Assembly (NCBI RefSeq): GCF_021568315.1
Contig: NZ_JAKGSI010000004.1
Coordinates: forward strand, 186,001 to 250,000
Source: Corynebacterium uropygiale
GTDB taxonomy: Bacteria > Actinomycetota > Actinomycetes > Mycobacteriales > Mycobacteriaceae
Length of the DNA: 64,000 bases
Direction: 5' to 3'
The notes below the pieces were generated by a model that was not told where the DNA came from, made no database searches, and saw only the letters and a list, made by a program, of their open reading frames with translations. A program made the translations under genes and the position numbers. Below are positions 58,941 to 64,000 of this stretch, piece after piece. Every line of letters begins with the position of its first letter. The stretch's first letter is position 1.

Positions 58941-60112
58941 GCAGCGCCGACCTGCACGCCGCCGGCGCCTCCCTCCGCAGCACCATCGACGACGTCGGCC
59001 GCCAACTCGACACCATCCGCCGCCACTGGGACGAGTCACTCCACGGAGCCGGCACCCGGGGCGATGCCCCCGACGCCGCCCTCCGGCACGCCGCCACCAT
59101 TCTCGCGCTCACGCACAATGAGCTCCTCCCCCTCGCCGACGCCGTCCGCATCCTCCACCTCGCCGCCGAGCTTGAGGCCCCGCTGGAAAGCGCCCGCCGA
59201 TTCATCATGCTGGCCTGGGGCCACACGACCCTCGGCCAGACGATGCTCCTCACCCTCCGCGCGATGAGCGAGAGCCTCGACGCCGCCTGCGCCGCGCAGC
59301 TCGCCGCCCTCTGCACCGCCGAGGCCGCGCCCGTGGCCCGGCCTTTCGAGGAATCCACCGAGCTCAGCGCCGAGGAGATCCACCGGCGCGCCCTCGCCCA
59401 GGCCCCGCCGGAGGTGCGTGAACTCCTCGCCACGAACCCGGACGCCACACTCCTGGAGGTCGGGCCCGACACGCTGGTCCTCGCGCTGGGGGATATTGAC
59501 ACCGCCGACTCGGTCACCACTCTGGTGGCCGGGGTCGGATCCTCCGCCCCGGAGAACTGGCCACGGCAGGTGGAGCGCCTCCGCGGCATCCACCCCGGCG
59601 CGGGCAGCGCGAGCGTCCTGTGGCTCGGCTACCAGGCCCCGAGCAGCATCCCGGCTGGGCTCGGCGGGGCGGCGGCACAGCGCGCGGCCCCCGAACTGCG
59701 CTCCTTCCAGCGGGAACTCGCCCGGCGTCGGCCGCAGCAGCGTCGCGTCCTCATGGGCTATAGCTACGGGTCTGTCGTCGCGGGGAGCGCCGCCGCCGGA
59801 GGGAAGGAGGGGGATCGGCTCGAGGCCGACGCCCTCATCCTCGTGGGAAGCCCCGGCGTCCCGGCGCGCCACGCCCAGGACCTTCACGTCCCGGAGGTCT
59901 ACGCCGTCACCGGGGAGGCCGACCCCATCATGCTCAGCGCCGGCCCTGTGACCGGCGCCCACGGGGCCAACCCGGTGGGCCCGGACTTCGGGGCGCGGGT
60001 GTGGCCCTCGGGTTCTGCCCACTCCTCCTACTTCGAGGACCCCGACTTCCAGCGCCGGGTGAAGGAGGTGATCCGGGGGACGGCGGGGGCGGGCGCGGCG
60101 GGGAGCCGCTAG
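58937..60112 (+). CDS. DUF1023 alpha/beta-hydrolase with helical N-terminus
   Basis: The 391-aa protein has an N-terminal helical region (about 1-150, with HWDESLHGAG resembling a weak W-x-G turn) and a C-terminal alpha/beta-hydrolase of the DUF1023 type: VLALGDIDTADSVTTLVAGVGSS, the nucleophile elbow MGYSYGSVV (Ser about 276), VTGEADPI and SGSAHSSYF with the catalytic His. There is no signal peptide. In actinobacteria such proteins are often coded beside WXG100-like small helical proteins. Its substrate is unknown. Confidence 0.82.
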   Translation: MSSADLHAAGASLRSTIDDVGRQLDTIRRHWDESLHGAGTRGDAPDAALRHAATILALTHNELLPLADAVRILHLAAELEAPLESARRFIMLAWGHTTLGQTMLLTLRAMSESLDAACAAQLAALCTAEAAPVARPFEESTELSAEEIHRRALAQAPPEVRELLATNPDATLLEVGPDTLVLALGDIDTADSVTTLVAGVGSSAPENWPRQVERLRGIHPGAGSASVLWLGYQAPSSIPAGLGGAAAQRAAPELRSFQRELARRRPQQRRVLMGYSYGSVVAGSAAAGGKEGDRLEADALILVGSPGVPARHAQDLHVPEVYAVTGEADPIMLSAGPVTGAHGANPVGPDFGARVWPSGSAHSSYFEDPDFQRRVKEVIRGTAGAGAAGSR

Positions 60113-60139
60113 CGCGGGGCCCCGGGCGGCCGCGGGGGC

Positions 60140-61660
60140 CTAGAAGAGGCCGGTGGGATTCTCGTCGTAGGAGACGAGCATGTTCTTCACCTCTTGGTAG
60201 TGGCTGAGCATCATGAGGTGGGTCTCCCGGCCGATGCCCGACTCCTTGTAGCCGCCGAAGGCCGCGTGAGCGGGGTAGTTATGGTACTGGTTCACCCAGA
60301 CGCGGCCGGCGTGGATCTCCCGGGCCGCGCGGTAGGCGGTGTTGCCGTGGCGGGACCACACGCCGGCGCCGAGGCCGTAGTTCGTGTCATTCGCAATGGC
60401 GATGGCCTCCTCGAAGCTGGAGAAGGTCGCCACGGAGAGAACGGGCCCGAAGATCTCCTCCCGGAAGATCCGCATGTCATTGGTGCCCTTGAACACGGTG
60501 GGCTCGATGTAGAAGCCGTTCTCCAGGCCGTCGATGTGGTTGACGTGGCCGCCGGTGAGCGTCGTGGCGCCCTCCTCCGGGCCGATGCGCAGGTAGGAGG
60601 AGATCTTGTCCATCTGCTCCTGGGAGGCCTGGGCGCCCATCATGGTCTCGGTGTCCAGGGGGTGGCCGATCTTAATGCGCCGGACCCGCTCGATGCCGAG
60701 CTCGAGGAACTCGTCGGCAATGGACTCGTGGACGAGGGCGCGGGAGGGGCACGTGCAGACCTCGCCCTGGTTGAGGGCGAACATGGTGAAGCCCTCGATG
60801 GCTTTCTCCCGGTAGGCGTCGTCGAATTCCATGACGTCGGGGAAGAAGATCGAGGGCGACTTGCCGCCCAGCTCCAGGGTGACGGGGATGATCTTATCGG
60901 AGGCCGCGCGGTTGATGATCTTGCCGACGTCGGTGGAGCCGGTGAAGGCGATCTTCGCGAGGCGGTCGGAGCTGGAGAGGGCGGCGCCGGCCTCCTCGCC
61001 GAGGCCGTTAACGATGTTGAGCACGCCGTCGGGCAGGAGATCCCCGATGAGGTTGACGAGGTAGAGGATCGAGGCGGGCGTCTGCTCCGCCGGCTTGAGG
61101 ACGATGGTGTCCCCCGCGGCGAGGGCCGGCGCGATCTTCCACGCCGCCATGAGGATGGGGAAGTTCCACGGAATAATCTGGCCGACCACGCCGAGCGGCT
61201 CATAGAAGTGGTAGGCGACGGTGTTGTGGTCGATCTGCGACATCCGCCCCTCCTGGGTGCGGACGGCGCCAGCGAAGTAGCGGAAGTGGTCGATGGCGAG
61301 GGGGATGTCGGCGGCGAGGGTCTCACGGACCGCCTTGCCGTTTTCCCAGGTCTCGGCGACGGCCAGCTCCTCCAGGTGCTCCTCCATGCGGTCCGCAATG
61401 CGGTGGAGGATGAGGGCGCGCTCGGCGGCGGCGAGGCGACCCCAGGCGGGGGCGGCTTTCTCAGCGGCGTCGATGGCGAGGGTGACGTCCGCGGCTGTCG
61501 AGCGGGCGACTTGGCAGAATACCTCGCCGGTCACGGGGGTGACGTTGTCCATGTAGCGCCCCTCGACCGGCGGCACCCACTGGCCCCCGATGTAGTTGTC
61601 ATAGCGCTTCTCGTAGGTGACGAGGGAGCCGTCGGTTCCGGGGTTCGCGTACAGAGTCAT
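60140..61660 (-). CDS. ald: Aldehyde dehydrogenase
   Basis: This 506-aa NAD-dependent enzyme oxidises acetaldehyde and similar aldehydes to acids; its length equals corynebacterial Ald. Motifs: [31 protein letters not shown] for the cofactor, ELGGKSP with the general base Glu, and [11 protein letters not shown] with the catalytic Cys. ATG 61660 has GGAGG 7 nt upstream. The region between it and hspR holds a large inverted repeat, and the ribosome site is next to its arm. It may share transcripts with the heat-shock operon in front. Confidence 0.95.
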   Translation of the reverse strand: MTLYANPGTDGSLVTYEKRYDNYIGGQWVPPVEGRYMDNVTPVTGEVFCQVARSTAADVTLAIDAAEKAAPAWGRLAAAERALILHRIADRMEEHLEELAVAETWENGKAVRETLAADIPLAIDHFRYFAGAVRTQEGRMSQIDHNTVAYHFYEPLGVVGQIIPWNFPILMAAWKIAPALAAGDTIVLKPAEQTPASILYLVNLIGDLLPDGVLNIVNGLGEEAGAALSSSDRLAKIAFTGSTDVGKIINRAASDKIIPVTLELGGKSPSIFFPDVMEFDDAYREKAIEGFTMFALNQGEVCTCPSRALVHESIADEFLELGIERVRRIKIGHPLDTETMMGAQASQEQMDKISSYLRIGPEEGATTLTGGHVNHIDGLENGFYIEPTVFKGTNDMRIFREEIFGPVLSVATFSSFEEAIAIANDTNYGLGAGVWSRHGNTAYRAAREIHAGRVWVNQYHNYPAHAAFGGYKESGIGRETHLMMLSHYQEVKNMLVSYDENPTGLF

Positions 61661-61663
61661 GGG

Positions 61664-61730
61664 AGGACCTCCATCCATCCGAATCATTGTGGGAGTGACG
61701 CGGCCCACAATACAGATGGATGGAGATCCT
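61664..61730. repeat. Large two-part inverted repeat between hspR and ald
   Basis: Outer arms CTCCATCCATC (61669-61679) and GATGGATGGAG (61715-61725) and inner arms ATTGTGGG (61686-61693) and CCCACAAT (61704-61711) are all exact complements. AGGA and TCCT (61664-61667, 61727-61730) extend the structure. On the ald mRNA the 3' arm merges with the GGAGG ribosome site. Confidence 0.85.
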
Positions 61731-61734
61731 CGCT

Positions 61735-62169
61735 TCAGCGGCGTTCCGCCGAGTGGCGGCGACGCCCACCGGGCTCCCACATGACGATGGCCGTCGAGCG
61801 CGGGACGTGCACGATCTCCCCGCGGGGTCGGGCGTGCGGCTGGGATTTGAGCTCAGCGATGTCTTCCCGGAGCCGCTCGTTTTCCTTGCGGAGGCGGTCG
61901 TTTTTCTCTGCAAGCTCGATGATCGCCTTGATGCCGGCGAGGTTGACGCCGTCCTCTTGGCTCAGCCGCTGGATCTTGCGGAGCATGTCGACGTCCCGCC
62001 GGGAGTAGCGGCGGCCGCCCCCGGAGGTGCGCTGCGGGGTGACGAGCCCCAGCCGGTCATAGGTGCGCAGGGTCTGGGCGTGCATGCCGGCGAGTTCGGC
62101 GGCAACGGAGATGACGAAGACCTCGCCGAGGTCCTCCGTGTGCGTGGCGCGTGGGGTTTTCTTTGCCAT
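61735..62169 (-). CDS. hspR: MerR-type heat-shock repressor HspR
   Basis: HspR (144 aa) binds HAIR sites and represses dnaK, clpB and related genes, with DnaK as co-repressor. The MerR DNA-binding part is at 17-85 ([44 protein letters not shown]), followed by a coiled coil (85-112). ATG 62169 has GGAGG about 12 nt upstream. It is the last gene of the grpE-dnaJ-hspR operon before the inverted repeat. Confidence 0.95.
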   Translation of the reverse strand: MAKKTPRATHTEDLGEVFVISVAAELAGMHAQTLRTYDRLGLVTPQRTSGGGRRYSRRDVDMLRKIQRLSQEDGVNLAGIKAIIELAEKNDRLRKENERLREDIAELKSQPHARPRGEIVHVPRSTAIVMWEPGGRRRHSAERR

Positions 62170-62233
62170 GGTCTGTGTTCACCTCCTCTCGGGGTGCGTG
62201 CGGTGGTGCGGGACGGGCGGGGCGGGCGGCCGC

Positions 62234-63433
62234 TTAGGCGCGGCCCGCCCAGCCAGCCCGCGGGTCGAAGCCGGAATCGCGTTCGGCCTGGGCGTAGGTG
62301 CGCAGGGCGCTCGTCGCCCGGACGTCGAGATTCTTCGGAACAGTGACGCGGACGGTGACGAGGAGATCACCGGCCCCGCCGCCGCGGCGCTGGATGCCGC
62401 GCCCGCGGACGCGGAGGGTCCGGCCGTCCGGGGTGCCGGCGGGCACCTTGACGCGGACCGGGGCGTCGAGGGTGGGCACCGTGATGGTGTCCCCCAGCGC
62501 GAGCTCCGCGAAGGAGACGGGCACCGTCACCTCGAGGTCATCCCCGTGGCGGGTGAAGACGTCATCGTGCGTGACGTGCACGGTGACGAAGAGGTCTCCG
62601 GCGGGCTTGCCGTTGGGCCCGGCCTCGCCCTTCCCGGCGAGGCGCACCTTCTGGCCATCTACCACACCCGGGGGGATGCGCACGGTGATGCTCCGCGTGC
62701 GGTTCACCGTGCCGGTCCCGGAGCAGTGGGTGCAGGGATCGGTGATGATCTGCCCCGTCCCCTGGCACTTCTGGCAGGGGGCCGAGAACCCGAAGGCGCC
62801 CCGGTTCTCCGAGGTGAAGCCGGTGCCCTGACAGTCGCCGCAGGTGCCGGGGTTCCCGGAGATGGAGCCCGAGCCGTGGCACTGGTTGCAGGGGGCGTCG
62901 CCGGTGATCTGCAGGGTGATCGTCGAGCCCTTTGCCGCCTCGCGGAAGTTGAGGGTTATTTCCGTCTCGACGTCGGCCCCCCGCGATGGCCTCGCCGAGT
63001 GGCGAGTAGTACCGCCGCCGTTAAAGAGGCCGCCGAAGATATCCCCAAGGCCGCCATCGCGAGAATATCCTCCGTCTTGGCGTGCTTGCGCCGCTTGGCC
63101 GAAGAGGTCGTCCATCGAGAAGCCTTCGCTCGAGCTGCGAAACCCGCCCGGAAATCCGGAACCACCTCCCCGGCCGAATCCCGCGAAGCCGCCGGAGCGG
63201 AGCATCGCCTTGAGCTCGTCGTATTCCTTGCGCTTCTTCTTGTCGCCGATGACGTCATAGGCCTCGGCGGCCTTCTTGAAGCGCTCCTCGGCGGCCTTGT
63301 CGCCGGGGTTGGCGTCGGGGTGATTCGCCCGAGCGATCTTCCGGTAGGCCTTCTTGATTTCTTCTTCACTCGCGGACGAGGAGACCCCCAGGTCCGCGTA
63401 GTAGTCCTTATCTGCCCATTCTTGCTGCGTCAC
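62234..63433 (-). CDS. dnaJ: Co-chaperone DnaJ
   Basis: DnaJ (399 aa) stimulates DnaK. It has a J domain (10-75) with the HPD motif, a Gly/Phe-rich region (80-140), four CxxCxGxG zinc repeats ([32 protein letters not shown], about 185-255) and the C-terminal substrate domains. GTG 63433 has GGAGGAG 7 nt upstream. It is placed between grpE and hspR in the usual actinobacterial order. Confidence 0.96.
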   Translation of the reverse strand: MTQQEWADKDYYADLGVSSSASEEEIKKAYRKIARANHPDANPGDKAAEERFKKAAEAYDVIGDKKKRKEYDELKAMLRSGGFAGFGRGGGSGFPGGFRSSSEGFSMDDLFGQAAQARQDGGYSRDGGLGDIFGGLFNGGGTTRHSARPSRGADVETEITLNFREAAKGSTITLQITGDAPCNQCHGSGSISGNPGTCGDCQGTGFTSENRGAFGFSAPCQKCQGTGQIITDPCTHCSGTGTVNRTRSITVRIPPGVVDGQKVRLAGKGEAGPNGKPAGDLFVTVHVTHDDVFTRHGDDLEVTVPVSFAELALGDTITVPTLDAPVRVKVPAGTPDGRTLRVRGRGIQRRGGGAGDLLVTVRVTVPKNLDVRATSALRTYAQAERDSGFDPRAGWAGRA

Positions 63434-63524
63434 TGGGCATCTCCTCCTCCCTGTGATTCGAAAAGGGGCGCCGACGCTTCCCGGTGGTGCCCGGGGAGGC
63501 CGACGCCGCGCTGGTCATTGCTGG

Positions 63525-64000
63525 TTACTCTTCCTCTTCGGTGGTGTCCACCGGGTCCGCGATGATGACCATCGCGCTGCGGACCATCTGGTCCCCGACC
63601 CGGTAGCCCTTGCGCAGCACTGTGCCGAGGGCTTTGTCATCGCCGGAGGAGAGGTCCTGGACGGCCTCGTGGATCTCCGGGTCAAACTCGTCGCCTTCTG
63701 CGCCGAAGGGTTCCAGCTTCTCCGCGGCGAGCACTCCGCGGAACTTGTCGGCGAAGGCCTTGAGCGGGCCTTCTTCGAGGTCACCGTGCTGCTCAGCGAG
63801 GTCCAGGTCATCCATGATGGTGAGGAACTTCGCGATGAGCCCCGCCCGGGCGCCCTCAGCGATGCTGGTGCGCTCCCGGTCGGTCCGGCGGCGGTAGTTC
63901 GCGTATTCCGCGGACACCCGCTTGAGGTCGTCGGTCCGCTCGTCGAGTTGGGCCTGGAGGTCAGCGGCCAGCGCCGCCTCCGTGTCCGCTGCGGCTTCGG
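63525..64000 (-). CDS. grpE: Nucleotide-exchange factor GrpE, 5' end cut by window
   Basis: The C-terminal 158 or so residues of GrpE, the nucleotide-exchange factor of DnaK. The coiled-coil helix ([25 protein letters not shown]), [16 protein letters not shown] segment and the closing beta domain with [19 protein letters not shown] are visible. A GTG at 63917 is internal and not a start. The acidic end TTEEEE is typical. The gene continues beyond the window edge, presumably after dnaK. Confidence 0.93.
   Translation of the reverse strand, partial: EAAADTEAALAADLQAQLDERTDDLKRVSAEYANYRRRTDRERTSIAEGARAGLIAKFLTIMDDLDLAEQHGDLEEGPLKAFADKFRGVLAAEKLEPFGAEGDEFDPEIHEAVQDLSSGDDKALGTVLRKGYRVGDQMVRSAMVIIADPVDTTEEEE

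Overview
The window is a gene-dense, high-GC stretch of actinobacterial chromosome. Gene content and order point to Corynebacterium. The order mrpACDEFG, xthA, cls, glnX-glnH-pknG, ackA-pta, fprA, purT, purA, fba, spoU-pyrE, sulfurtransferase, clpB, ald-hspR-dnaJ-grpE follows the arrangement I recall from C. glutamicum (roughly its cg3024-cg3099 interval). Short 5' leaders, very frequent ATGA/GTGA overlaps, LytR_C and DUF3263 proteins and the HspR/HAIR heat-shock circuit fit the same group. No tRNA, rRNA, CRISPR, insertion sequence or prophage gene was seen. The first gene (M20 peptidase) and the last (grpE) run off the window edges.

Layout. 0-1.3 kb: end of an M20 peptidase. 1.5-2 kb: a small protein resembling the LeuA regulatory domain. 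2-8.2 kb: a translationally coupled Mrp Na+/H+ antiporter operon with MrpA and MrpB fused. 8.1-10.2 kb: a carboxylate-amine ligase, a LytR_C protein and DUF3263 on the minus strand. 10.2-13.5 kb: a GNAT enzyme, exonuclease III and cardiolipin synthase. 13.5-18.1 kb: an MFS exporter, a Na/Pi symporter and an ABC exporter pair coupled to a NUDIX hydrolase. 18.1-22.6 kb: glnX-glnH-pknG, the amino-acid sensing module that feeds the PknG kinase. 22.6-29.5 kb: an accessory block with a YeiH-type exporter and, on the minus strand, a secreted SGNH hydrolase, an unrecorded 58-aa gene, a self-sufficient CYP102-type P450-reductase and an acyl-CoA ligase. 29.9-32.5 kb: ackA-pta. 32.7-37 kb: fprA, elaA, purT and purA. 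37-41.3 kb: a complete thiE/thiOSGF thiazole cluster. 41.3-44.8 kb: an unknown protein, a PRC-barrel protein, a FUSC membrane protein and fba. 45-49.6 kb: a cytoplasmic GH76 protein, SpoU, pyrE, a membrane protein and a rhodanese-like protein without its cysteine. 49.8-53 kb: DoxX and clpB with a tandem HAIR operator over a SigH-like promoter. 53-60.1 kb: a purine permease-UraD fusion, a GltS-type symporter, a flavohemoprotein-like protein, a nitrilase and a small-helical-protein/DUF1023 pair. 60.1-64 kb: ald, hspR, dnaJ and grpE (partial).

How the genes work together. Acetate activation (ackA-pta), glutamate/aspartate sensing (glnX-glnH-pknG) and gluconeogenic/glycolytic fba form the central metabolic core. 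clpB and grpE-dnaJ-hspR form one HspR-controlled heat-shock regulon, and ald sits behind it, separated by a large inverted repeat that could insulate it. The 25.3-29.5 kb operon reads as a lipid-oxidation unit (release, hydroxylation and activation of acyl chains), which is an inference. At the DNA level the window is notable for leaderless promoters placed 6-8 nt before start codons, some of them bidirectional, and for tail-to-tail gene overlaps that leave no room for intrinsic terminators.
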